Shown here: positions 53,445 through 62,625 of the stretch, piece by piece
Layout: every line of letters begins with the position of its first letter
How positions within the stretch are numbered: the first letter of the stretch is position 1
Source of the DNA: Gammaproteobacteria bacterium
GTDB lineage: Bacteria; Pseudomonadota; Gammaproteobacteria; Pseudomonadales; Pseudohongiellaceae
Direction: 5' to 3'
Assembly: GCA_012960305.1 (NCBI GenBank)
Contig: DUBM01000014.1
Coordinates: 248,001 to 312,000, forward strand
DNA length: 64,000 nt
The notes under the pieces: model-generated
Databases searched by the model: none
The model's input: only the letters and a program-made list of their open reading frames with translations
What the model was told of the DNA's origin: nothing
Made by a program: the position numbers and the translations under genes

Positions 53445-55217
53445 CTAGGACTGATTAACTAGGCTAGCTGGAACCTTGATCAATTTAGCTCGCAAGTATT
53501 CTCCCATGGATTTCGCTTGCCGATCAATGCGGTGGCTAGATGAAACCCCGTCTCCCAGAATGTCATGGATATAAAAGTTAATAGCTCGCATATTCGGAAA
53601 CTCATAGCGTTCTATTTGGTAGCCTGCTAAATCCCCAGCAATAGCTTTTAGTTGTTCCACTGTAAGATAGTCACGCAGATAACAATAAGCCTCATCTGTT
53701 TTTGCCCAGACACCGCAGTTGGCGCAGCCTCCCTTGTCTCCAGAACGAGTACCAAACAATCTTCCCATTTCTATTTGTGTCAGTTCGCCTGCAGGGCTGC
53801 TGCCTATAGATACTACTCGGAAATCTGCTTGCACATCGACTAAACCCAATCGTTGCGTCGGCAGTACTTCAGTAGTGTGTCCATTAAAGTGCACATGTTC
53901 GCTGACGTGTCGACTGTGTAATAGTGCGGGCCAATAAACTAACACTGGCGTACCGTTATAGCCGGCGGCCCCGCGACTAGTGTTGCCAGGAATATTAGCT
54001 AAGCCTAATTCGGTGATTTTAGCTTGGAACAGCCGACCTACTTTTTTCGGCTCATCGGTGGTAACTGTCACGCGCAGTGCGGCATGCGCCACTTCATTGC
54101 TTGTCGGGTTTTCCTGGTCGCTACGAATCAGCTGCACATCAACATCTTGAAACTGTTCTCTGCCACCAAGGTTATGAAAGATTGTATCGAGATATACTTC
54201 TGCTTTCTTTTCGATATCCAACCCGGTCAGCAGCGCCTCCATCGATTGTTTGCACGGTCCTAGCGTATTAATACAAACTTTGTGTGTTGGTGGTGGACTG
54301 CTGCCCTTACAACCGCTAACACGCACTCGATCCTCGCCCACTTGTTCTAACTTCATGGCATCAAAATGAGCGATAACATCAGGATTGTAATATTCTGGTG
54401 TGGCGATTTCATAAAGCAGCTGAGCTGTTATGGTTCCAACAGAAATCAGGCCGCCGGTACCTGGATGTTTGAAAATTGTGAATGAACCATCCGCCTCTAT
54501 TTCAGCGATTGGATAACCGACATCACGATAACTCGGCACTTCTTCAAAGAAGGCATAATTGCCTCCGCAACATTGAGCACCACACTCTATAATATGGCCT
54601 GCTGTTAGAGCGCCAGCTAGAGCATCATAGTCATCTCTGGCCCAATTAAACTTCCAGGCGGCAGGACCAATCACCACAGCAGCATCGGTTACTCGCGGAC
54701 AAACCACGATATCAGCACCTTGATCTAGCGCTTCCTTAATAGCCCAACCACCAAAATAAGTATTGGCAGTCACAACTTTATTGCCCGATTCGGAAAGCGG
54801 GACGCCTTTGTCAGTGTTTAGAAAAGGCGCGCCTTCATTCTGTAAGCGTTCAATGTCGCCAACCAAGTCATCGCCATCTATGTAGGCCACCTTCGACTCT
54901 ACACCGATCTCTTTTAATATTTTTTCTATTTCTTCGGCCATGCCTTTTGGATTCAATCCTCCGGCATTACTAACGATTTTGATATTTTTTTGGAAACACT
55001 CCGCCGCAACTTCCTTTACTTGTTTAAGAAAGGTCCCAACATAGCCGAACTGAGCACCGCGAGATTCTCTCTGGTTGTGCAAGATCGCCATAGTAAGCTC
55101 CGCAAGATAGTCGCCACTGAGTACATCGATCTCGCCGCCCTGTACCATTTCTTTAGCGGCGTCTAACCGATCACCATAAAAGCCGCTACAATTACCAATG
55201 CGTATTACTTCACTCAT
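53445..55217 (-). CDS. atuA: AtuA family protein (acyclic terpene utilisation; DUF1446)
   Basis: 590 residues. The N-terminal about 450 residues are the AtuA core (IRIGNCSGFYGDRLDAAKEM, DVLSGDYLAELTMAIL, NAGGLNPKGMA, ECGAQCCGGNY, GFNGTP-type YNGTPVLVYWPAL). From about residue 480 the second AtuA-like domain follows (FGTRSGDKGGCANCGVWAKT, AINFYIHDILGDGV). AtuA is required for growth on citronellol and geraniol in Pseudomonas but its biochemical role is not settled. It is sixth in the minus-strand gene series, 67 bp after the hydratase gene, and is followed by the selenoprotein redoxin gene after 74 bp. Confidence 0.88.
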   Translation of the reverse strand: MSEVIRIGNCSGFYGDRLDAAKEMVQGGEIDVLSGDYLAELTMAILHNQRESRGAQFGYVGTFLKQVKEVAAECFQKNIKIVSNAGGLNPKGMAEEIEKILKEIGVESKVAYIDGDDLVGDIERLQNEGAPFLNTDKGVPLSESGNKVVTANTYFGGWAIKEALDQGADIVVCPRVTDAAVVIGPAAWKFNWARDDYDALAGALTAGHIIECGAQCCGGNYAFFEEVPSYRDVGYPIAEIEADGSFTIFKHPGTGGLISVGTITAQLLYEIATPEYYNPDVIAHFDAMKLEQVGEDRVRVSGCKGSSPPPTHKVCINTLGPCKQSMEALLTGLDIEKKAEVYLDTIFHNLGGREQFQDVDVQLIRSDQENPTSNEVAHAALRVTVTTDEPKKVGRLFQAKITELGLANIPGNTSRGAAGYNGTPVLVYWPALLHSRHVSEHVHFNGHTTEVLPTQRLGLVDVQADFRVVSIGSSPAGELTQIEMGRLFGTRSGDKGGCANCGVWAKTDEAYCYLRDYLTVEQLKAIAGDLAGYQIERYEFPNMRAINFYIHDILGDGVSSSHRIDRQAKSMGEYLRAKLIKVPASLVNQS

Positions 55218-55284
55218 TTTCTACTCACAGATGAATATTTAATTTAGTTTTTGTTTTCATTCGTTTTAGCTAGTTGCGCTGAAG

Positions 55285-56061
55285 CTAATCTTGAGAAACC
55301 CAACTAGGTTTACGTTTTTCTCTAAAGGCCGCAATACCCTCACCACCTTCATCGGACTTGAACATTCTCACACTCCAGGCGGAGGCTTCTTTAAAACCTT
55401 CCTCTGTAGTGAGTTGTGGAATACGGCGAATCAGTTTTTTGCATTCCACCACTGCGTTAGGACCACCGAGATTAATTGCATCAATTTCTTTCTGCACTGC
55501 AGAAGCCAACTCAGACTTGGGAACAGCACGATGCACCAAGCCATAATTTACCGCATCAGCACCACTGAAACGCTCTCCAGTAAGAATCAGTTTCATGCCA
55601 TGATGAGTTCCCAATTTTGGCAAACAAACGACTGAAATTACAGCAGGTATAACGCCAATTCGAACTTCACTAAAACTGAAAGTGGCGTCTTCAACTGCAA
55701 TAACAATGTCAGCCGCGCCAATTAAACCAAGTCCACCAGCGAAAGCGGCGCCATTAACTCCCACAATAACTGGCTTGTCGCTGTTCAATATCGCCGTGAG
55801 CACATCGGCATATGGCACGGCTCGACCACCTTCAATACTTTGGCCCGGCGGACTCTTCAAATCAGCTCCTGCACAGAAGGCAGGATCACAGCCGGTAATC
55901 ACAATGCATCGCACAGACTCATCATGGTTTGCAGTAGCGAGATGATTATATAATTCTGTTACCAACGCAGCAGATAAGGCATTCCGATTTTCTGGACGGT
56001 TCAAAGTAATCCACGCGGCACCCTTGTGCACCTTATAAAGTGTTGCCTCTAATTCACTCAC
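55285..56061 (-). CDS. atuE: Enoyl-CoA hydratase/isomerase, AtuE-like
   Basis: 258 residues with a GTG start 3 bp after the stop of the carboxylase alpha gene; GAAGTGAAGA upstream. The crotonase signature is seen in AWITLNRPENRNALSA, CIVITGCDPAFCAGADLK and the oxyanion loop AFAGGLGLIGAADIVIA. Glutamate in FSEVRIGVIPAVIS is the typical catalytic position. In the acyclic terpene route AtuE hydrates isohexenylglutaconyl-CoA; the leucine route uses a similar enzyme (LiuC), so the exact substrate is inferred from AtuA nearby. Confidence 0.82.
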   Translation of the reverse strand: MSELEATLYKVHKGAAWITLNRPENRNALSAALVTELYNHLATANHDESVRCIVITGCDPAFCAGADLKSPPGQSIEGGRAVPYADVLTAILNSDKPVIVGVNGAAFAGGLGLIGAADIVIAVEDATFSFSEVRIGVIPAVISVVCLPKLGTHHGMKLILTGERFSGADAVNYGLVHRAVPKSELASAVQKEIDAINLGGPNAVVECKKLIRRIPQLTTEEGFKEASAWSVRMFKSDEGGEGIAAFREKRKPSWVSQD

Positions 56062-56064
56062 TCT

Positions 56065-58149
56065 TCACTTCTCCTCTGACTTGTCAGGTTCATTGTCACT
56101 GCAGACTTCGGCTAAGCGAACCAACAACTGACCATTAGCCACTTGCTCACCTTGGACAACCTGTAGCTCACTAATTGTGCCATCTCTAGGGGCCGTAATT
56201 CGATGTTCCATTTTCATTGCTTCAAGAACCAATAACAGTTGGCCTTTAGTTACTGCGTCTCCAAGGGACACTTCAGTAGATACTACCACCCCAGGCATTG
56301 GAGCCATGAGGCCTCCGCCAGAATCTGCCTGCTCTGAACTTGGGCACCTTGGTAGTTGGCTAAGCTCAAGGTCGCCGTTCGACCCGTGCACCAGCCACTG
56401 AGTCGCGCCTTCGTTGCTTACACTAGCTCGGTCGACTTGAAACATGCGGCGTCGGCCATCAATATCTAAGTCTACCTGACCTCTTCCGGCTTTAAATAAA
56501 CGGATTACATATTCGCTTTCGCCAGTTCTCAGTTTATATTTACCGTTTCGCTGCAATCGATACTCCAAAGAAATCACTTCTCCGCTGTGCTCAAATGTGT
56601 GTTGCTCGAAGGGCATAACAGTGTTGCGCCAGCCGCTAGGAATAGACTTCAACACTTTTGCGTTAGATCTACGCATAGCTTGGGCTTCCATTAAACATGC
56701 AATTGCTGCATCCAAATATTCCTCATCATTGGGCTCACGTTTATTCAGCGGTCTAACATTCTCAATAAAATCTGTGGTTGTCTCTGCATTAATAAATTCT
56801 GGAGTCCGCAAAGTAGCAACGAGAAAGTCTCTATTAGTAGTAAGCCCCTGAATTCGAGTTGTTTCTAACAATCGAGCAAGACTGCTTGCCGCTTCCCGAC
56901 GAGTGCGCGAATGCACTATAAACTTTGCCATCATCGGATCGAAATTCATACTGACTTCGCTGCCTGCCTCCACTCCTGAATCAACTCGAGAACCTGAAAA
57001 AGTGGAATTGTTGCCGGCATTTAGTACTGGTGCTGGCAATTGCCATGCAATTAAATTACCCGGTGATGGCAGAAAATTTTTCTCTGGGTCTTCGGCATAT
57101 AGCCTCGCTTCAATTGCATGGCCAGTAATTGTTAAATCTTCTTGGCTGAATGAAAGAGGCTCACCTTCTGCAATGCGAATTTGTTCCCGCACTAGATCCA
57201 AACCAGTAATCGCTTCAGTAACAGGATGCTCCACCTGCAAGCGCGTATTAACTTCAAGAAAGAAAAATTCCTTACCACTTAGTAAAAACTCCACCGTACC
57301 GGCAGACGAATACGCAATTGTTCTTGCTGCCTTAAGAGCAGCTTCACCCATGCGTTGCCGAAGTTCTTCATCCACTGCAGGAGAAGGAGCTTCTTCAATT
57401 ACTTTCTGATGACGTCGTTGAATAGAACACTCTCGTTCGAAGCAGTGAACAAGGTTGCCGTAAATGTCTCCGAGAATTTGAATCTCTACATGACGCGAAC
57501 TTGCCAACCATCGCTCCAAAAATACTGTGTCATCACCAAAGGCACTAGCAGCTTCACGCTTGGCGCTTTCAACAGCTGCAGTTAATTCACCTTCAGTCTC
57601 GACCACCCGCATACCACGACCGCCACCACCTGCTGAGGCCTTTACTAAAACTGGAAAGCCTATTTCAGCAGCCAAAGCTTCCAGACTATCGCCATCTTTT
57701 ATTTGCCTAGAAGGCAACATGGGTACTGCCGCTGCTTCCATTAGACCCTTGGCAGAAAGCTTATCTCCCATACTGGCAATCGCCTCAGGCGAAGGACCTA
57801 TCCATGTTAGCCCTGCAGAAATAACTCTTTTTACAAATTCACTGTTTTCTGAGAGAAAACCATAACCTGGATGAATTGCGTCGGCACCACTGCGTTTACA
57901 TGCAGCCAATACTTTGTCGACATCGAGATAAGTTTCCAAAGACGTGCCACCCTGCAGAGCTATGGCAGAATCTGCCTCATGCACAAAAGGCGAATCCACG
58001 TCCCCATCTGCATAGATGGCAACGGTGCTGATACCCATTTGCTGTGCACTACGATTTATTCGCCGCGCTATCTCTCCCCTGTTAGCGATAAGCAAACGAC
58101 TAATAGGTTTTAACTGAAGGTGTGTTGAGGATTGATTTACATTCGCCAC
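56065..58149 (-). CDS. atuF: Acyl-CoA carboxylase alpha subunit (biotin carboxylase and BCCP), AtuF-like
   Basis: 694 residues starting at the GTG at 58149, with AAAGGAG eight bases upstream, overlapping the beta subunit by 13 bp; the frame is open to a TTG at 58191. Biotin carboxylase motifs: RLLIANRGEIARRI, LVKASAGGGGRGMRVV, FLEVNTRLQVEHPVTE. The C-terminal biotin carrier has VLEAMKMEH with the biotin lysine at about 646. It carboxylates geranyl-CoA or 3-methylcrotonyl-CoA together with the beta subunit. The AtuA neighbour favours geranyl-CoA. Confidence 0.88.
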   Translation of the reverse strand: MANVNQSSTHLQLKPISRLLIANRGEIARRINRSAQQMGISTVAIYADGDVDSPFVHEADSAIALQGGTSLETYLDVDKVLAACKRSGADAIHPGYGFLSENSEFVKRVISAGLTWIGPSPEAIASMGDKLSAKGLMEAAAVPMLPSRQIKDGDSLEALAAEIGFPVLVKASAGGGGRGMRVVETEGELTAAVESAKREAASAFGDDTVFLERWLASSRHVEIQILGDIYGNLVHCFERECSIQRRHQKVIEEAPSPAVDEELRQRMGEAALKAARTIAYSSAGTVEFLLSGKEFFFLEVNTRLQVEHPVTEAITGLDLVREQIRIAEGEPLSFSQEDLTITGHAIEARLYAEDPEKNFLPSPGNLIAWQLPAPVLNAGNNSTFSGSRVDSGVEAGSEVSMNFDPMMAKFIVHSRTRREAASSLARLLETTRIQGLTTNRDFLVATLRTPEFINAETTTDFIENVRPLNKREPNDEEYLDAAIACLMEAQAMRRSNAKVLKSIPSGWRNTVMPFEQHTFEHSGEVISLEYRLQRNGKYKLRTGESEYVIRLFKAGRGQVDLDIDGRRRMFQVDRASVSNEGATQWLVHGSNGDLELSQLPRCPSSEQADSGGGLMAPMPGVVVSTEVSLGDAVTKGQLLLVLEAMKMEHRITAPRDGTISELQVVQGEQVANGQLLVRLAEVCSDNEPDKSEEK

Positions 58150-59771
58150 GTGCCATACTCCTTTGTGCCTTTTACTTCTTCGTTGTGGCAAGCAGAAAGA
58201 ACAATCGAAATAACCATGCGTGTATCACGGGGATCTATCATGCCATCGTCGCTTACTCGTGAGGTTGCAAATAAACCCTTGGACCTTTCTTCTGCCCAAT
58301 GCTCGGCCACTGCTGCTCGTTTGGCATCAGCCTCGTCATCAAATTCAATGCCGCGCCTCGCTGCTGCTCCTTTACCAACAATAGTCATGACCCCTGCCAT
58401 TTGCTTAGGACCCATCACTGCTATTTTCGCGGTGGGCCAAATGAAACTAAATCGTGTACCGAAGCCGCGGCCGCTCATGCCATAGTTACCTGCTCCATAA
58501 GAAGCTCCAACGACAATACTGATGTGAGGGACAGTTGAGTTGGAAACAGCATTGATCATCTTTGAACCGTTCTTGGTAATTCCACCTTGTTCAAAATCGG
58601 TGCCCACTAGAAACCCAGTGATGTTGTGCAAAAATAATATTGGCACATCGATTTGATTACATAATTGAATAAATTGAGCTGCCTTTTCTGCAGATTCTGA
58701 AAATAGGGCTCCGTTGTTGCCGAGGATTCCGATGCGATAACCATGAATTGATGCCCAACCACAAACAAGAGTGGGCCCATAAAGTGGTTTGAAATCTTCG
58801 AACTGAGATCCGTCAACAATACGGGAGATGACTTCACGTATATCAAAAGGAGATTTTAGATCTTTAGAAACAATTCCCAATAGATCTTCCGAATCATGAA
58901 TGGGCTCTTCGAATTGTTCTTCGGGCTCAGGGCCACGTTTACGCCAGTTAAAATGAGAGACTACTTCGCGACACATCCTAATACCGTCCATCTCATCTTG
59001 CGCTAAATAGTCGCCCAAACCAGAAATCGTGGCGTGCATATCTGCGCCACCCAGACTTTCGGGATCTGCATCTTCCCCCGTTGCCATTTTCACTAAAGGT
59101 GGCCCGCCAAGAAAAACCCGTGATTGATTTTTAATAAGAATATTGTAGTCACTCATGCCGGGTTGGTAAGCGCCCCCCGCTGTGGACGCTCCAAACACAA
59201 GAGATACAGAAGGAATTCTCATCTTTGACAGCTCAGTAATTTCATAAAATAACCGACCAGACTCAGCGAAGTGTCCAATCTCTCGTTGTAAAGCTTCCTC
59301 TGGGTCTTCGTTTGCTCCTTGCCCACGCAAATCAGCCCCGGCCGACTCAACAAATTGAATATAGGGAAGTCTGTTTTCCCGAGAGATTTGTAACCCACGC
59401 ATTAACTTCTTCGAATTAAATTGATTAAAAGCGCCAGCTCGCACAGAGGGGTCATGGCCCAAAATCAGACACTCCACCCCTTCGATAACTCCGATGCCCA
59501 CTACAAACCCAGAACTCACTGCAAATGGTGAGCGCCAAGCCGCCAGGGGACTAATTTCTAAAAAAGGTGAGTCTTGATCTAGGACGTGAGCAATTCTCTC
59601 TCGAATTGGCATCTTGCCCTGTGAGCGTAGTCGCGCCATCGCTTCTGGCCCGCCGCCCTCAGATGCTTCCTGTAACAGTTCATCCACTGTTTGCAGCAAG
59701 TCGAGCATATCCTCACGATTTCTCGCAAATGCTGCTGACCTCACATCCAGGCTTGATTCTAATACCGGCAT
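58137..59771 (-). CDS. atuC: Acyl-CoA carboxylase beta subunit (carboxyltransferase), AtuC-like
   Basis: 544 residues. Carboxyltransferase signatures: VGIGVIEGVECLILGHDPSVRAGAF, RLPYIQFVESAGADLRGQ, SLVFGASTAGGAYQPGMSD and the C-terminal VGASYGAGNYGMSGRGFGTRF. Reads directly into the alpha subunit (13-bp overlap), so both are made together. It transfers carboxyl from biotin to the gamma carbon of a branched enoyl-CoA. Whether geranyl-CoA or methylcrotonyl-CoA is used depends on one active-site pocket residue that I did not locate. Confidence 0.88.
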   Translation of the reverse strand: MPVLESSLDVRSAAFARNREDMLDLLQTVDELLQEASEGGGPEAMARLRSQGKMPIRERIAHVLDQDSPFLEISPLAAWRSPFAVSSGFVVGIGVIEGVECLILGHDPSVRAGAFNQFNSKKLMRGLQISRENRLPYIQFVESAGADLRGQGANEDPEEALQREIGHFAESGRLFYEITELSKMRIPSVSLVFGASTAGGAYQPGMSDYNILIKNQSRVFLGGPPLVKMATGEDADPESLGGADMHATISGLGDYLAQDEMDGIRMCREVVSHFNWRKRGPEPEEQFEEPIHDSEDLLGIVSKDLKSPFDIREVISRIVDGSQFEDFKPLYGPTLVCGWASIHGYRIGILGNNGALFSESAEKAAQFIQLCNQIDVPILFLHNITGFLVGTDFEQGGITKNGSKMINAVSNSTVPHISIVVGASYGAGNYGMSGRGFGTRFSFIWPTAKIAVMGPKQMAGVMTIVGKGAAARRGIEFDDEADAKRAAVAEHWAEERSKGLFATSRVSDDGMIDPRDTRMVISIVLSACHNEEVKGTKEYGTWRM

Positions 59772-59889
59772 TAATATCTCCAGATTATGTTGCTACCAAA
59801 TACTATACAATGCAGGTTAAATGGACGTGGCATTGAACAGCGTTAAAATTTTTAAGGAAAGTCAGGGTGTCACGATGGAGCATCGATAT

Positions 59890-59910
59890 AAATAGCAAAT
59901 AGCAAATAGC
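59890..59910. repeat. Three perfect tandem copies of AAATAGC
   Basis: A 7-bp unit repeated three times without error, in the gap between the second acyl-CoA dehydrogenase and the carboxylase beta genes, about 120 bp upstream of the latter's start. Confidence 0.6.
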
Positions 59911-59956
59911 TTAACGCCTATTATTTATTTTCTTATGATTAATCCGATTGGCAGGT

Positions 59957-61075
59957 TTATAGCCCTATTTCCACTGCTACTTTTTCTAAATAATATTCCG
60001 TATCGCCAAATGCTATAGATGCTGCATGGGCTCTACGCAAATACAAATGCATATCTAATTCATCACAAAACGAAATAGCCCCATGCGTTTGATGCCCAAG
60101 CTTGCCCACCCGAACTGCTGCTGAACTCGCATAAGATTTTGCCATTGCAACTTCTTTATTTGCGGGCAAGCCCTGAGCAATTCTCCAGACTGCCTGCCTC
60201 GTAATATAGCGAGTGCTATCAACCTCAACTGCCATATTCGCACAATGATGTTGTACCGACTGAAATGAGCCAATTATCTGCCCAAATTGCTCGCGTCCGG
60301 CAACATAGGTTACGCTCATATCAAGGACGGCCTGGATACATCCCAGAATTTCAACACATTTCCCAGCTGCAGAAACCAGCTCTATTTGTTGCAACATCGC
60401 TACTGCTTCATCACCGATTGCGAGCACGCTAGACTCAGGGACTTTTATATTTTGCATTCTCACTTCGCATTGACCGGCGAAGTCAAGAGTTCCAAACGGG
60501 TCAATCTTTATCCCCGCACTGTCAGCCTTGATAACCAAAACAACTAATTCATTATTCTCGAGCTTAGCCGTAGTTAAAAAATAATCTGCCGCCTGGGCAT
60601 ACTCAACAAATAGTTTAGTGCCACTAACCGAAAACCCCTGACCCTCTTTCTTGGCCAATGCCTTAATATTATCGATGCTATAGGAATTACCTGGCTCAAT
60701 AAGAGCATAAGAGAAAATTAAACTCCCATCAGCGATTTTAGGAAGCAAATCCGTTTTAGTAGATTCTGTATTAGAAAATTGCAAGGCTGTGGCTGCGATA
60801 ACTGCAGTGGAGAAGAATGGCGCTGGCAAACAGGCTTCACCCATCGCTTCAAGCAGCACTGCAAGGTCAGAAAAATTACCTCCACTCCCTCCATAATCTT
60901 CATCAATAGCGACGCCCATCCAACCAAGATCTGCCATTTTTTTCCATAGCTCTCGATTAAATTCCGTACTACTATCGCGGCGCTGTCGCATTAATTCTTT
61001 TGGACACTCTTTGCTTAGAAATTCTTGCGCGGAGTCGCTTAAAATTTTTTGTTGTTCATTAAAATCTAAATTCAT
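59957..61075 (-). CDS. Acyl-CoA dehydrogenase, short divergent subunit
   Basis: 372 residues. The family fold is recognisable: NEQQKILSDSAQEFLSKECP, ELWKKMADLGWMGVAIDEDYGGSGG, and the C-terminal FGDTEYYLEKVA. The central motifs are poorly kept, and the typical FAD loop W-I-T-N-G is replaced by QGFSVSGTKLFVEYA. Such shorter, diverged partners occur in two-subunit acyl-CoA dehydrogenases, so it may pair with the product of the gene just upstream (61134-62336). The likely place in the route is citronellyl-CoA oxidation (AtuD step), which is inference. Confidence 0.8.
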   Translation of the reverse strand: MNLDFNEQQKILSDSAQEFLSKECPKELMRQRRDSSTEFNRELWKKMADLGWMGVAIDEDYGGSGGNFSDLAVLLEAMGEACLPAPFFSTAVIAATALQFSNTESTKTDLLPKIADGSLIFSYALIEPGNSYSIDNIKALAKKEGQGFSVSGTKLFVEYAQAADYFLTTAKLENNELVVLVIKADSAGIKIDPFGTLDFAGQCEVRMQNIKVPESSVLAIGDEAVAMLQQIELVSAAGKCVEILGCIQAVLDMSVTYVAGREQFGQIIGSFQSVQHHCANMAVEVDSTRYITRQAVWRIAQGLPANKEVAMAKSYASSAAVRVGKLGHQTHGAISFCDELDMHLYLRRAHAASIAFGDTEYYLEKVAVEIGL

Positions 61076-61133
61076 TTTCTATTAGCTCTCTAGTTAGTTA
61101 CATCAGCTTATTGACCAACTGCTGACTCGCAAC

Positions 61134-62336
61134 CTACCTAGGCAAACCTAAACCTCGTTGGGCAATAATATTGCGCATCACTTCTGAGGTACCAGCTCCT
61201 ATAGTTGCTGAAATGCTTTCTAAGAATCCTCGAGAAACCAAACCTCGGATTGGAGCCCTCTCTGAATTTCCTGTAATTTGTCCGTAAGGCCCAAGAATTT
61301 CCATAGCGATTTCTGCCATATCTCTTGCAAGCTCAGTAGCAGTAAGTTTAAGAATTGAAGATTCTACATTCGGGTCTTCACCTCGATCTAACATTTCTGC
61401 TGTTCTCCAAAAAAGCATGTAGTTGACTTCTATACGTGTAGCGATTCTCGCCATTTTATTTCTAATTGACGGCTTCTCAGAGAGCGGCCTTCCGTCATGA
61501 CTTGTTGCTTTAACATAATCCCTAATCTCTTCAAACATACGTTTAAATCCACCAATACCAACAAGACAAATACGCTCATAATCCAAAGCAGTCATCAAAT
61601 TATAGAAGCCACGATTTTTACCGCCAATCAAGTTATCTTTTGAAATGCGAACATCATCGAGGAAGACATTATTAAAAGAGTGATCGCCTAAAATATTAAT
61701 GACTGGATCCATCTTAATGCCTGGGGTCTTGTTATCGACAATGAAGAAACTTAGGCCTTGATGTTTTCGAGCTTCCTGATCTGTTCGAACGATCATCCAG
61801 GAATAGTCCGTTAGATGGGCGCCACTGGACCAACATTTCTGACCATTAAGAATATAGTCGTCGCCGTCTTCTACTGCACTAGTTCTAACACTGCCTAGGT
61901 CAGAACCCGCATTAGGTTCGCTATAACCCAACCAAAATGTAGCTTCACCAGAAGCGATAATTGGCAACCATTTTTCTTTTTGCTCCTTGGTGCCTACTCT
62001 TAAAAGCATCGGCGCTACGATACCAGTTGTAACACTATTCATAGTTGGCGCTCGATAATAGCTCATGCGCTCATCGAAAATAGCTTGCTGCATATTTGAA
62101 TAAGCCTGCCTTTCTGCTCCGATATCCCAGAAAGCCTTAACCCAACCTTTTTCAATAACTTTTTCTAAAAAGGCCTCTGCTAAATCGCTATCTCCTTGTT
62201 CCTGATAACCACTACTAGCATAGTCATGTGGCCAAGTAACCGGCTTGTCTGCCCACCCTTCAGGAAGTTCACGCTGCAAAAATTCATCTATCTCGTCATG
62301 AAATTCTTGTTCTTCTTTAGAAAATTTTATATCCAT
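61134..62336 (-). CDS. Acyl-CoA dehydrogenase, catalytic-type subunit
   Basis: 400 residues, with GAGGTAAGG upstream of the ATG. Standard motifs: ATFWLGYSEPNAGSDLGSVRT, YILNGQKCWSSGAHLTDY, NRGFYNLMTALDYERICLVG and a C-terminal GAGTSEVMRNIIAQRGLG. First gene of the minus-strand series, 58 bp before the second acyl-CoA dehydrogenase. The pair, carboxylase, hydratase and AtuA together resemble the Pseudomonas atu pathway for citronellol/geraniol, though atuB, atuG and atuH equivalents are absent from the window. Confidence 0.88.
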   Translation of the reverse strand: MDIKFSKEEQEFHDEIDEFLQRELPEGWADKPVTWPHDYASSGYQEQGDSDLAEAFLEKVIEKGWVKAFWDIGAERQAYSNMQQAIFDERMSYYRAPTMNSVTTGIVAPMLLRVGTKEQKEKWLPIIASGEATFWLGYSEPNAGSDLGSVRTSAVEDGDDYILNGQKCWSSGAHLTDYSWMIVRTDQEARKHQGLSFFIVDNKTPGIKMDPVINILGDHSFNNVFLDDVRISKDNLIGGKNRGFYNLMTALDYERICLVGIGGFKRMFEEIRDYVKATSHDGRPLSEKPSIRNKMARIATRIEVNYMLFWRTAEMLDRGEDPNVESSILKLTATELARDMAEIAMEILGPYGQITGNSERAPIRGLVSRGFLESISATIGAGTSEVMRNIIAQRGLGLPR

Positions 62337-62544
62337 ACCTTACCTCGTAACCTAACAGCACCTTTAGTGCCCCCCACTCTTCTCGATCACCTTTTAAATA
62401 TTTTTACGACAAAGTTTTTTAATAATTTATAAAAAATTGATTTCAAAAGAATAGCCAAATCTCTAACATTCCTAACTCATCGCGAAATTTTAACCCGGGG
62501 CGATTTCCGACCTCATACAGCATACTGAATATCTAAATAAAAAG

Positions 62545-62556
62545 CCATCCGGATGG
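62545..62556. promoter_or_regulatory. Candidate TetR operator
   Basis: CCATCC-GGATGG is a perfect 12-bp palindrome flanked by AAAG and TTTT, lying in the 289-bp spacer between the divergent TetR gene and acyl-CoA dehydrogenase operon. Size and place suit a TetR dimer site controlling both directions. This is inferred only from position and symmetry. Confidence 0.45.
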
Positions 62557-62625
62557 TTTTGTTCTTGGATGATTGATTATTGCTGTGTTAGGCTGCTTTG
62601 AAAATTCCAACCCTGTTGCGACACT

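Noticed and set aside
55285..59771. Leucine-type (liu) methylcrotonyl-CoA carboxylase cluster
   Set aside because: Not excluded, but AtuA next to it and the divergent TetR gene fit the acyclic terpene arrangement better; isovaleryl-CoA dehydrogenase and HMG-CoA lyase genes typical of liu are absent here.
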